This document shows, in pieces, positions 28,903 to 37,816 of a stretch of 64,000 nt of DNA. Both the position numbers and the translations under genes were made by a program. Each line of letters begins with the position of its first letter. Position 1 is the first letter of the stretch. The notes under the pieces are model-generated. The model had not been told where the DNA came from. It ran no database searches and saw nothing but the letters and a program-made list of their open reading frames with translations. Origin of the DNA: Fen-1301 sp963786395 (GTDB lineage: Bacteria > Bacteroidota > Ignavibacteria > Ignavibacteriales > Ignavibacteriaceae); the NCBI GenBank assembly GCA_963786395.1, contig CAWAZD010000007.1:124001-188000 (forward strand), written 5' to 3'.

Positions 28903-29955
28903 TTACTTATTATTCCTTGTTTCATGATCCAGAAGGAACTGTTTTCGCCATAGACCTCCGCCATAACCGGTAAGTTTGCCATCTTTTCCTATTACACGGT
29001 GACAAGGAATTATTATTGCAATCCTGTTGTCGCCGTTTGCTTTTGCAACTGCTCTGACTGCTTTAATATCTCCGATGTGGTCAGCCTGCTCCTGATATGA
29101 TCGTGTTATTCCGTAAGGAATTGTAAGCAATTCTTTCCATACTTTTTCCTGAAAAGCAGTTCCTTTTAATATTAAAGGAAGATCAAAACATTTTCTTTTC
29201 CCTTCAAAATATTCCTTCATCTGTTCATTCAATAAAGCAAAGTGTTTATTATCCCCCGGCACAAATTCAGCATTTAGCAGTTTCCTTAATCTTTTTATTT
29301 GAGTTTCAAGCATCCGCCTGTCAATAAATTCAAGAAGACATATCCCTTCTTCGGTTGCCCCGGCAAACATAGGGCCTAGCGGAGTAAGAATGCGGGTCAC
29401 TTTTATGATTTTAAGATTCAGAGTGTTTCCAGGTGTTGTTCCAATAGTCTTTTTAAAAGTTTCAGTAAATCCGCTTAAAGAATCATAACCTGATTCAAGA
29501 GCAGCTTCTATAACTTTGTCGCCAAACCTGATACGTCCAAATGCTTTGCCTATCCTCAAAGATCTTAAATATGACTGAAATGTAATCCCATGGTGCTGTT
29601 TAAACCAACGGCGCAGTCGGGCTGGTTCAATTCCCCGTTTTCTTAAATCATAATCCCTTAGGCGAATGCCAGGGGATGAACTTACTTCATCAAGCAGTGG
29701 TTTAAGCCAAGCGGGCACTTCTCCTTTATATTCCATTGGACTGCAGACCCGGCAAGGTCTATAACCATGCATAAGTGCTTCATTTGTAGATTTAAAAAAC
29801 TCAACGTTCTCTTGCTTTGGTTTCCGGGCTGTACATGTAGGGCGGCAAAAAATTCCAGTTGTCTTTACACCTACTATAAATATCCCTTCATAATCCTGGT
29901 CTTTGCTAAGAAGAGCATTATATAATGTATCTTCATCAGGCAGTGTGTTTAACAT
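28903..29955 (-). CDS. ada: Bifunctional Ada: methyl-DNA repair protein and AraC-type activator
   Basis: A 350-residue Ada. The N-terminal zinc domain has FCRPTCTARKP (phosphotriester methyl acceptor Cys) and YRPCRVC. An AraC-type helix-turn-helix follows (RLRRWFKQHHGITFQSYLR). The C-terminal O6-methylguanine methyltransferase has IPCHRVIG with acceptor Cys. All four zinc/acceptor cysteines are present and the length is normal. It removes methyl groups from alkylated DNA and activates the adaptive response, probably including its own gene. Confidence 0.95.
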   Translation of the reverse strand: MLNTLPDEDTLYNALLSKDQDYEGIFIVGVKTTGIFCRPTCTARKPKQENVEFFKSTNEALMHGYRPCRVCSPMEYKGEVPAWLKPLLDEVSSSPGIRLRDYDLRKRGIEPARLRRWFKQHHGITFQSYLRSLRIGKAFGRIRFGDKVIEAALESGYDSLSGFTETFKKTIGTTPGNTLNLKIIKVTRILTPLGPMFAGATEEGICLLEFIDRRMLETQIKRLRKLLNAEFVPGDNKHFALLNEQMKEYFEGKRKCFDLPLILKGTAFQEKVWKELLTIPYGITRSYQEQADHIGDIKAVRAVAKANGDNRIAIIIPCHRVIGKDGKLTGYGGGLWRKQFLLDHETRNNK

Positions 29956-30226
29956 AAATTAATCCAATTAGTTCAATTATTATGGTGTAAATATACACTT
30001 TGACTGGATATGTGTCGACCGGAAAATAAACAACTAATTTTTCTTTTCTACCTAACCAAGGAACAATTATTATACCTTTTCGTAATATTCAATTTAATTA
30101 TTGTACTAGTATTATTTCCCCTTTTTTCAGAATGTTTGGAATTGTAAGATAAATTTGAATGATTTATATTGAATACTGGAATAATTACAATTTAACAAAC
30201 ACAACTATAACACTACATATCAACTT

Positions 30227-30970
30227 ATGACAAATAGTTTATCCGGTTCCGGCTTGGGCGCAAATACGCTTAATGAGGTTAAAAACGGTGATATAGAAGT
30301 CCCTCAAGATTTACAAATTGAACAGATTAAGGAAAAATTTGAGAAAGAAAAGGAATTATTCCGGAAAGAAATGTTCCACAGGTTTAAGAATAACCTTCAG
30401 GTAATAACAAGCCTTTTCAGTATTCAGAGCAGTTATGTTAAAGATGAAGAGTCCCGTCGTATGTTCATTAATAGCACAGAAAGAGTTAAAGCAATTGCTT
30501 TGATTTATGACCGACTATTTCAAAGTGAAAATCCGGATGAAATTTACTTTGACAAATATCTGGAAGAGTTGGTTAACTATATTATTAAGAATTGTATTAT
30601 GGCTGATAAAATTATAGGTCATGAATTTCATTCGGTTAAAATAAACCTGCCTTTTAAAACAGCCGTATCAATTGGTCTGATAATTAACGAGATTATTACT
30701 AATTCTCTTAATCATGCTTTCATTGGACTCAGAGAAGGAAAAATTAAAATAAACCTCGAACATTCTGCCGGGGAATATTTACTTTCTGTTGAAGATAACG
30801 GAATAGGTTTGCCTGAAGATTTTAATATTGAGACAAATGATTCGTTAGGACTTATGCTTGTAAGGTCACTTACTGAACAATTAAACGGATCATTAGAATT
30901 ATTAAGTGTTAACGGTACAAAGTTTATAATTAAATTTCCGGGGAATTTAGAACAGAATTTTAAAGGATAA
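30227..30970 (+). CDS. HisKA_2-type sensor histidine kinase
   Basis: A 247-residue soluble kinase. A coiled-coil-like segment (EQIKEKFEKEKELFRKE) precedes the dimerisation/phosphoacceptor motif EMFHRFKNNLQVITSLFSIQ; HATPase motifs follow (NEIITNSLNHAF, VEDNGIGLP, LGLMLVRSL). In the usual HisKA_2 motif the second residue group is HHRVKNN; here it is FHRFKNN, and the His is retained. No sensory domain is present, so the signal must come from a partner. It ends 1 base from the converging TamA-like gene. Confidence 0.88.
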   Translation: MTNSLSGSGLGANTLNEVKNGDIEVPQDLQIEQIKEKFEKEKELFRKEMFHRFKNNLQVITSLFSIQSSYVKDEESRRMFINSTERVKAIALIYDRLFQSENPDEIYFDKYLEELVNYIIKNCIMADKIIGHEFHSVKINLPFKTAVSIGLIINEIITNSLNHAFIGLREGKIKINLEHSAGEYLLSVEDNGIGLPEDFNIETNDSLGLMLVRSLTEQLNGSLELLSVNGTKFIIKFPGNLEQNFKG

Positions 30971-30971
30971 C

Positions 30972-32945
30972 TTAGAACGCTTCACCAATACCAAAATTAA
31001 TTTCGAAATTATTCCAGAAACTCTTATGGAAAATATAACTCCTGTTAGCAGGATCGTAAAGTTTAATTCCGAAATCGAGTCTGAAAGGAGCAATAGAGGT
31101 ATAATACCTTAGACCGAACCCGACGTCTGTAGCAACATCTTTATAGCGGAAATAAGTGTAATTAAGCCATTCATTCCCATAATCAAAAAACAAAGCAGTA
31201 CCAAAGCTTTTAAGGAACCGTAAACGGAGTTCGAATGATCCATCAAGTACAAATCCACCTCCTTTAACATCAAGGCCCGGAAGTTGATTTGCCCTCCATC
31301 CCCTTAATGAATTACTTCCGCCCACATAGTATGTCCTGATATTCGGGATACCCTGAAAAGCATGGAGATATGGCTGCAAATGACCAAGCTTTAATTTTGC
31401 TGCGGCAATTAAATTCCGGTTACTTCCAACCATAGAATAATAAGCATTAGTCCAGGTGATTTTATAGAACAAGGTACCGGTAAATTCATTTTTAATTAAT
31501 TTACCTATCATGTAGGGAATTGAATTTGCTTCCTCCAATAAAAGGGAAATATTATAACCTTTAGTTGGAAAAAGGTTATCATCCGTTGTAATGCGTCCTA
31601 TGTTAAAACCTATAATGGAAAGAAGAGATCTGTAAAGACTATCATGTTTTGTAATATAATACTCATTATCCTGTTCTATGTTATATGACACATTAAAAAC
31701 GTTTACGAATGTAAATGAAGGCATCTGAAATTCAAGTGTAACTTTAGATCCATAAGTGGTAGTATTCAATGTTTTAATTTTTTGAATTGTCAGATAATTT
31801 TCCCAGGTACCATAGATATCCTTCTCGAATACATAAGGTTGTTCAATTATAGCTCTTGCATCAATGTACCCAAGAAGAGATGTATCGCGAAATGAAAATC
31901 TTTTCCCCAGATTGTAAAAGGCGGATCTAAAAATATCAGATATACCAAATGAACTGGTAAGAGTTAATTTGCGGGCATCTCCGAGAAAATTTTTCTTTAT
32001 ATAAGTTGCTCCAAGACCAATGTTAAAAGCATTCTGCTGATTATTTAATATTAATTCCGGACTAAGTTCATTCAATCGCCCAATAGTCCCCTGTATTTTA
32101 AGAGGGACTTTGTCACCCGCAGTATCTTTAATTGAAGCATTCATAGACAAAGAATTAAAAATGCCGGTCCTGAACATATTGGATTGCTTTCGTTTGATCT
32201 TATCGAGATTATAATATTCTCCCGGCACAAAACCCGACAAGTCTTTTATTAAATCATCATCGACTAGTGAAGCCCCTTCCCCAGTTTTATAAATCAGAAT
32301 TGAATCAATTGTGTAACGCAGACCGGAACCGAAAAAAATGATCAGGTCAGCCCTGTTATGAAGAGTATCTCTGAAAATAATTGTACTATCAAATTTTGCA
32401 TCCATGTATCCATTATTAGCCAGTTGTGCAATAACATTTGTAGCTTTTTCAGATATAGTCAATTGATCAAACCGGGAATTAGAATCCAGGGGTATATCAC
32501 TTAGTACTTCGGTCCTCAAGGGTTCTGGCACCCTACGCAATCCTCTGAAATTTACCTGCCCATATTTTGCGAAAGGTCCTTCATTGATCAAATAATTGAG
32601 TTTAACATTCTTTGCAGAACTATCGATATCATAAATGTAAGAAATGCTGGTTTTAAAATAACCATTTGCTTCGTAGTATTCTCTAATAGCTTCGATATCA
32701 ACCTTAATAAATGTAGAATCAAAATAAGCCGGAGGGTCGCCAAGAGAAGTAAACGAATTCAGGAACTTCCAAAACCACCAGGGAGTTTCCTGAGAATAGA
32801 TAGCACTTTTAAGTATCCCTGATGAGATATCTGAATTCCCCTTAAATGATATAGATTTAAGTTCGTATTGTTCACCTTTCTGAGCAGAAACAGAAAGAGA
32901 AAAAAGAATGCAGAAGAAAAATAATAAAGTAAAAAATTTCAGCAT
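30972..32945 (-). CDS. BamA/TamA-family outer-membrane protein (POTRA + Omp85 barrel)
   Basis: About 657 residues. The ATG at 32945 gives signal peptide MLKFFTLLFFFCILFSLSVS; an upstream TTG is possible. POTRA-like repeats follow (YEANGYFKTSISYIYDIDSS; QLANNGYMDAKFDSTIIF), then a beta barrel with GGSNSLRGW, the conserved loop-6 motif (VRGF/Y-like) of Omp85 proteins, and a terminal aromatic strand (NFEINFGIGEAF). It probably inserts outer-membrane proteins or autotransporters. It closes a three-gene envelope run with the lipoprotein and L,D-transpeptidase-like genes. Confidence 0.88.
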   Translation of the reverse strand: MLKFFTLLFFFCILFSLSVSAQKGEQYELKSISFKGNSDISSGILKSAIYSQETPWWFWKFLNSFTSLGDPPAYFDSTFIKVDIEAIREYYEANGYFKTSISYIYDIDSSAKNVKLNYLINEGPFAKYGQVNFRGLRRVPEPLRTEVLSDIPLDSNSRFDQLTISEKATNVIAQLANNGYMDAKFDSTIIFRDTLHNRADLIIFFGSGLRYTIDSILIYKTGEGASLVDDDLIKDLSGFVPGEYYNLDKIKRKQSNMFRTGIFNSLSMNASIKDTAGDKVPLKIQGTIGRLNELSPELILNNQQNAFNIGLGATYIKKNFLGDARKLTLTSSFGISDIFRSAFYNLGKRFSFRDTSLLGYIDARAIIEQPYVFEKDIYGTWENYLTIQKIKTLNTTTYGSKVTLEFQMPSFTFVNVFNVSYNIEQDNEYYITKHDSLYRSLLSIIGFNIGRITTDDNLFPTKGYNISLLLEEANSIPYMIGKLIKNEFTGTLFYKITWTNAYYSMVGSNRNLIAAAKLKLGHLQPYLHAFQGIPNIRTYYVGGSNSLRGWRANQLPGLDVKGGGFVLDGSFELRLRFLKSFGTALFFDYGNEWLNYTYFRYKDVATDVGFGLRYYTSIAPFRLDFGIKLYDPANRSYIFHKSFWNNFEINFGIGEAF

Positions 32946-32996
32946 CGGCTCTAAACTTTGGAACAATTTATTAATTAAGTACAGGATCTTTAGCAG

Positions 32997-33578
32997 TTAC
33001 CTTAAATACAGGAAAATCTTTTTAAACAACGAAATAAAATAATTATACATCTCAGGATTATTATTACTAGACAAAAAGAGAGAAACGGGTTTTCCCGGTT
33101 CTGATACTAAATGTGCATAATAGGTTTTCTGAGACTTAAAGTCTATAATATAGGAAAAAATTTCTCCGCCAGCGCTACCCATGAAATAATTTAGTGAGTT
33201 ATAATATACAAAGTCATAGTTAAATCCGGCAAAATTTACTTTCTCTACCTTGCAATCCTTAAAAGAACCATCAAGTAGTTTGGTATCATTTTTCTTTTCA
33301 GGTTTGTTGTCTTTTATATTAAAGATGTGAAATTTTATACCCCATTCCTTTTTAGTCAAAATTTCAGTACCTGTAACAACCTGTAAAGTCGAGTCATCCA
33401 TGAAGTTCCCTTTCAAAGCAAAATTAACCTGGGAATTCAGGATTGAATTCAAACCTTTAATTAATTCTTCAGAATTATCTTTACTATTAACCGGCGGGGA
33501 TTGCTCCGCGGTTTTTTTCCCGCATCCGGTGAGGATAATAACTGCCAAAATCAATATTAAATATTTACCTGATAACAA
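32997..33578 (-). CDS. Predicted lipoprotein of unknown function
   Basis: A 193-residue protein with a lipobox (LTGCGK, Cys at residue 19) after a short signal helix, followed by soluble beta-rich sequence with no family I recognise. It starts with TTG and overlaps the end of the upstream L,D-transpeptidase-like gene by 14 bases, implying translational coupling. Probably anchored in the outer or inner membrane. Confidence 0.7.
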   Translation of the reverse strand: MLSGKYLILILAVIILTGCGKKTAEQSPPVNSKDNSEELIKGLNSILNSQVNFALKGNFMDDSTLQVVTGTEILTKKEWGIKFHIFNIKDNKPEKKNDTKLLDGSFKDCKVEKVNFAGFNYDFVYYNSLNYFMGSAGGEIFSYIIDFKSQKTYYAHLVSEPGKPVSLFLSSNNNPEMYNYFISLFKKIFLYLR

Positions 33579-34242
33579 CTTTAGTACCTATTTTAACAAC
33601 AGAATAAATTTCATCAATGCTTTCATTACTAACAGCAATTGATCCGTCAGTCCAATTAAACACAAAGGGGAGATTCTTAAAAATAATATTATATTCGCCA
33701 ATACCCTGAATTCCGATATCTCCTCCCAGTACAGTTTTCATATCGGGGCAATTATCATAATAAAATTCAAAACTTAGCTTGTCGAACTCTTTTTGAGAGA
33801 TAATTCCCTTTCTTAATGCTTCAATAGCATCATTTAGGTTGGGGTAGTTTAATTTCAGAAATTTATGATACTTACTTAAGGTATCGATAGTACAAATTTT
33901 ATACTCACCCACAGGCGTAGACAGATCGTTTTCGTGTGTCTTCGGGTAATTAATATTTCTACCAAAATTGGCTCGCCAGGTCTTAATAAGTACTGTATCC
34001 TCAAAAAGGGACAGGGAATAATTTTTCCTGTCGACAGAAATAGAAGTATTGGTCAGTTTAGAATATCCTTTTAGTTTCATTGCTTCACTAAGTGGAATCT
34101 CCCGAATATTGATTATTACTCCATATAACACTACCCCGGCAATAAAAATAATCATTCCTCCCGTAAAAAAAATAACGCTCCTTATAGTATTTCGGTTTAA
34201 ATACTGGGGTAGGATTTTAAGTATTTTTTGAAACTTATTCAT
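33565..34242 (-). CDS. L,D-transpeptidase-like (YkuD/YafK) protein lacking catalytic Cys and His
   Basis: A 225-residue protein with one N-terminal membrane helix (SVIFFTGGMIIFIAGVVLYG) and a YkuD domain: FGRNINYPKTHENDLSTPVG, KLNYPNLNDAIEALRKGI and a C-terminal NWTDGSIAVSNESIDEI. In active relatives the last motif reads GCIAVSN and an earlier one IMIHG; here the Cys is Ser (codon TCA) and the His is Gln (IGIQG, codon CAG). The fold looks intact, the chemistry does not. It may bind murein or a partner without cross-linking. It overlaps the lipoprotein gene. Confidence 0.8.
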   Translation of the reverse strand: MNKFQKILKILPQYLNRNTIRSVIFFTGGMIIFIAGVVLYGVIINIREIPLSEAMKLKGYSKLTNTSISVDRKNYSLSLFEDTVLIKTWRANFGRNINYPKTHENDLSTPVGEYKICTIDTLSKYHKFLKLNYPNLNDAIEALRKGIISQKEFDKLSFEFYYDNCPDMKTVLGGDIGIQGIGEYNIIFKNLPFVFNWTDGSIAVSNESIDEIYSVVKIGTKVVIR

Positions 34243-34418
34243 AGAATATAATGTTCTAAGGGCTCCTGGTAAAAAAGAACAGGAAAATCTAATCTTAAAA
34301 GTAATAAAATATTTATAATAGTTATAAATTAAAGGATAGAATAATAGTTTATTAACTAAATTAATTATGTTTTATTTCCATGTAGAATGCTTCAGAAGAG
34401 ATTTTGAAGAAAAAGTAG

Positions 34419-34492
34419 AGGCGCCAGTTGGATTCGAACCAACGAATAAAGTCTTGCAAGACTTTAGCCTTAGACCGCTTGGCTACAGCGCC
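34419..34492 (-). tRNA. tRNA-Cys(GCA) with one extra base in the anticodon loop
   Basis: On the minus strand the cloverleaf folds: 7-bp acceptor (GGCGCTG with TGGCGCC, two G-U pairs), D arm GCC/GGC, anticodon stem AAAGT/ACTTT, T arm GTTGG-TTCGAAT-CCAAC, and discriminator U73, which is diagnostic for tRNA-Cys. The anticodon loop is 8 bases, CTTGCAAG, instead of 7; the expected loop CTGCAAG would present GCA. The doubled T (plus-strand AA at 34458-34459) resembles the other homopolymer indels in this window. CCA is not encoded. Confidence 0.88.
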
Positions 34493-34598
34493 TTAAATCT
34501 GCAGGATTACAATCAATAAAAATGCCATCATATTTATATTGATTTTCTTCATTTTCATGGATTAATTTAGTGCCTGGGTTCAATTTTTGTACAAGGTC

Positions 34599-35276
34599 TT
34601 ATAAAATTGGAAAAATTATATCGAATTCAGTTCCGTTATCCCCGTTAAAGGTAAGCTCACCCCTAATCTGTTCAATAAATCCCTTGACTAACTGCAAACC
34701 CAGCGTTGAATTTTTCATAATGATTAAATTGTAATCAAAACCGGAACCATTATCTTTTATTTTTAATCTTAAACTACTGTTTGTTTGTGTTTTTAATGAA
34801 ACCGATAATATCCCGGGTTCATTTTGTGGGTTATAATAAGGCTCTCTGAAAGCATGTTTAAGTGTATTTGATACAAGTTCACTAATTATTAGTCCCAGGT
34901 TAATAGCGAGATCCATTGATAAATAAAGTTCATCAATATTTATTTCAACCCTGACATCATTTCCCTCAGGATTAACAGTATCGATTAAGTTTGCAATAAC
35001 ATCTCTTACATATTCGGGGAAATTTATCTTTGTAAAATCTTTAGTCTGATATAATTTTTCATGTACCAAAGCGATTGCACGTACCCTGTTTTGGCTGTCA
35101 TGGAATGCATTCAATGAGTCGGGATCTTTAATATATTGTGCCTGTAAATTAAGAAGGCTGGAAATAATCTGAAGATTGTTTTTCACACGATGATGTATCT
35201 CCTTTATAAGAATCTCCTTTTCCATATCAGTTGATTCAATCCTTTCCTTATATTTTCTTGTACCTTCGTCTTTCAA
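34599..35276 (-). CDS. HisKA_2-type sensor histidine kinase, possibly frameshifted N terminus
   Basis: A 225-residue kinase core: IHHRVKNNLQIISSLLNLQA with phosphoacceptor His, SELVSNTLKHAF, IKDNGSGFD and LGLQLVKGF. The start at 35276 is a TTG; ATG 35225 is an alternative. Upstream in another frame, from ATG 35389, lies MAHLRNGELNKK followed by a membrane helix (YPSLAIILIFTTLLFKM) that would join this gene as KGLITLKDEG if one base were added to CCC at 35286-35288. So the true protein may be membrane-anchored. It is a paralogue of the kinase at 30227. Confidence 0.85.
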   Translation of the reverse strand: MKDEGTRKYKERIESTDMEKEILIKEIHHRVKNNLQIISSLLNLQAQYIKDPDSLNAFHDSQNRVRAIALVHEKLYQTKDFTKINFPEYVRDVIANLIDTVNPEGNDVRVEINIDELYLSMDLAINLGLIISELVSNTLKHAFREPYYNPQNEPGILSVSLKTQTNSSLRLKIKDNGSGFDYNLIIMKNSTLGLQLVKGFIEQIRGELTFNGDNGTEFDIIFPIL

Positions 35277-35594
35277 AGTAATTAGCCCTTAACTGAATTT
35301 TTCATTTTAAAAAGTAAAGTAGTAAATATTAGAATTATTGCAAGTGATGGATATTTCTTATTTAACTCCCCATTCCTTAAATGAGCCATATCTGGAATTT
35401 GAAATTCGGAATTTTGGCACCAAGATAATTATGGCAGAATTTCCACTTTCTGGCCTCATATTTGACATAACGAAATGATAAAAAACGAAATATCTTATTT
35501 ACAGCTTGAAAATAAGGTTTTTGCCGAAAGTATATATCAGATACTGTTTCAAATGATAGAGAGTGTCTCAATTTCAGGCATATTCAAAGAATTT

Positions 35595-37250
35595 ATGAAA
35601 ATAATAGTGACCTTAATGGGCTCTAAAACTATATACTATATTATCTTTATAGCTCTCCTTTTATGTGATTCAATTACAGCTAGTGGAGGTAAGAATAATA
35701 ATACCCCACAGGCTAGTTTTGGAAAAGTAACTGTAAAAAAATGGGCTGATGATAGAAAATCCGCTTTCTCATTTACATTTGATGATGGATTTAGCTGCCA
35801 GTATGAATATGCAGTTCCGATTCTTGATTCCTATGGATTTAAGGGTACCTTTTTTGTTATTACAAGTGTATTGGTTGATGACACCCCGGGTGTCTGGAAA
35901 TATGGTACCTGGAACCAATTCCGGAATGCTTCACTTGATGGACACGAAATTGGTTCGCACACTGTAACTCATGCAGATCTTACAACTCTTAAAACTGGAA
36001 ATATTACTACACCCGGAACGCTTAAATACGAATTATTTGAATCGCAGGCAGTAATTAATCAGGAGATAACAAACCAGAAATGTATTACTTTAGCTTATCC
36101 TTACACGACAACAAATACAACAGTAATTAATAATACACTGCAGTTTTACGCTTCTGCCAGAGCTAATGGAAGTATGCCAAATGATTCTACTCTAAATGCA
36201 ACAGAGTGGTTTAAGATTGCAGGGAAAGAAGAGCAATTCAATTTACCACGTACCTCAACAACAGACGATATGGATGAATTAATTGATATGGAGAATTATC
36301 TTTCCTATTCAATAAACGCAGGTGACTGGGGAACTTTAATGGCACACGAAGTTTATCCCTTTGCACAAATACCTGATATATTGGCAGGCGGTGCCTGGTA
36401 TCCAATGTCAACAGAATGGCTTACAGCTCTTTGCCAGTATCTTAAAACCAAATCTGATTCTAAAGACATTTGGGTAACAACATTCGGAAATGTCACCAGG
36501 TACATTAAAGAAAGAGATGATTTCGTTGCGACAGTTCTTTCCCAAACCGGTACGCAAATAAAATTAACTGCCACCGCTAAACTGGATAATACAATTTATA
36601 ATTACCCTTTGACTGTTGATATCACAGTGCCTGCAGATTGGAATAAGGCAATTGTTACTCAGGGAACTTTTACTGATACAGTAACTTCATTTATTTCCGG
36701 AAGTACTACTTATATAAGAACGAAGTTTATACCTGACGGGGGCACTCTTACACTTGATAAATTAATTGTGCAAAATACCTTTTCAATTTCGGGTACTGTA
36801 TTATATAATAACACCGCGAGTACTAAAATAAATAATGTAAAAGTAACTCTGAATGGGCCAAATAATTCTCAGCAAACTATCAATACAGATGTCAATGGTG
36901 CATTCAGTTTTACTGGATTAAACTTAGGCACATATACCGTAACCCTCAGTAAAAATGATGGATGGAAAGAAGTTAATTCAACAGATGCTCTTCTTTCATT
37001 GCGCAATTATGCAAACCTTGTAACTTTTGATACATTGCAAACAATGGCAGGTGACGTAAACAATGATAATAATGTAAACTCTACAGATGCTCTGCTTATA
37101 ATAAAAAGATTTACCGGACTAATAAACTCATTTACTAAACCGGATTGGCAGTTTTCACCGGCAGTGATCACTGTTAATTCAAATCAGGATACAATTTTAA
37201 ATATAAAGGCCATAATTACTGGCGATGTGAATGAATCATTTACAAATTGA
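35595..37250 (+). CDS. Secreted polysaccharide deacetylase with dockerin-like C terminus
   Basis: About 551 residues from ATG 35595 (ATG 35616 also possible), both giving a signal helix (TIYYIIFIALLLC). The NodB domain has FSFTFDDGFSCQYEY with the catalytic Asp pair and GHEIGSHTVTHADL with the metal-binding His motif. After a beta-rich region a carboxypeptidase-regulatory-like domain begins (ISGTVLYNNTAS, about 435-510), then two dockerin-type repeats (EVNSTDALLSLRNYA; GDVNNDNNVNSTDALLIIK) with a calcium-loop pattern. It likely deacetylates extracellular or wall polysaccharide. The tail may serve attachment or sorting; that is inference. Confidence 0.85.
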   Translation: MKIIVTLMGSKTIYYIIFIALLLCDSITASGGKNNNTPQASFGKVTVKKWADDRKSAFSFTFDDGFSCQYEYAVPILDSYGFKGTFFVITSVLVDDTPGVWKYGTWNQFRNASLDGHEIGSHTVTHADLTTLKTGNITTPGTLKYELFESQAVINQEITNQKCITLAYPYTTTNTTVINNTLQFYASARANGSMPNDSTLNATEWFKIAGKEEQFNLPRTSTTDDMDELIDMENYLSYSINAGDWGTLMAHEVYPFAQIPDILAGGAWYPMSTEWLTALCQYLKTKSDSKDIWVTTFGNVTRYIKERDDFVATVLSQTGTQIKLTATAKLDNTIYNYPLTVDITVPADWNKAIVTQGTFTDTVTSFISGSTTYIRTKFIPDGGTLTLDKLIVQNTFSISGTVLYNNTASTKINNVKVTLNGPNNSQQTINTDVNGAFSFTGLNLGTYTVTLSKNDGWKEVNSTDALLSLRNYANLVTFDTLQTMAGDVNNDNNVNSTDALLIIKRFTGLINSFTKPDWQFSPAVITVNSNQDTILNIKAIITGDVNESFTN

Positions 37251-37326
37251 TATTTTTAGAATAGCACTAAAACCCCGCTTCCAATATTATGGAATTAAAA
37301 ACTCCGGCTAAGAAAGTCAAACCTGA

Positions 37327-37539
37327 TCACAGAGCAGGCATATTACTGAAATCATGCTTCAGAACATCTTTCCCTTTTTCATCTCTGATATAAAGTAGAG
37401 CTTCATTCATACGTGCTTCAGCAATGCCTCTTTCTTCAGCATCTTCTTTTTTGTGATGCACTGAAATTGGATTTTGTACCCCGTCCATTTTTACTGCCCA
37501 TCCATTAGATGTAGGTAGTACATAAATAATCTTTTTCAT
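37327..37539 (-). CDS. DUF2188-like small protein
   Basis: A 70-residue protein starting MKKIIYVLPTSNGWAVKMDG, with a second part KEDAEERGIAEARMNEALLY. This matches DUF2188, small alpha/beta proteins of unknown function read from single-gene units. It is convergent with the deacetylase gene. Confidence 0.7.
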   Translation of the reverse strand: MKKIIYVLPTSNGWAVKMDGVQNPISVHHKKEDAEERGIAEARMNEALLYIRDEKGKDVLKHDFSNMPAL

Positions 37540-37777
37540 TTATATGACCTATAAAAATGATATGAAAACTTATGAATAAGAAATGATAATTCGTTGTTAG
37601 GTATCACTGTTCAATTAAACGACAAATCATCAACCATATAATTTAACATTTTTTATTGAATACAAGTAAATATCTAAACAGGAATCTTTTTATCGGAATG
37701 AATTAAATAAGAAAAACCTCTGAAGTTTTCATAAACCTCATAGGTTTTATAAATAAATAAGTATGTATTTTCCTGGG

Positions 37778-37802
37778 CTGCCGGGGACCACTCCCCGACA
37801 GC
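37778..37802. repeat. Palindrome GCTGCCGGGGA / TCCCCGACAGC
   Basis: An imperfect inverted repeat with a CCAC loop, just past the 3' end of the deoxyhypusine-synthase-like gene. No T-run follows on the minus strand, so it resembles the other dispersed palindromes here more than a terminator. Confidence 0.5.
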
Positions 37803-37816
37803 AATTCAGGAAATAA

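Noticed and set aside
34419..34492. tRNA-Ala(TGC) reading of the same tRNA
   Set aside because: U73, the arms and similarity to tRNA-Cys support Cys; the TGC reading arises only from the extra loop base and mispairs the stem.
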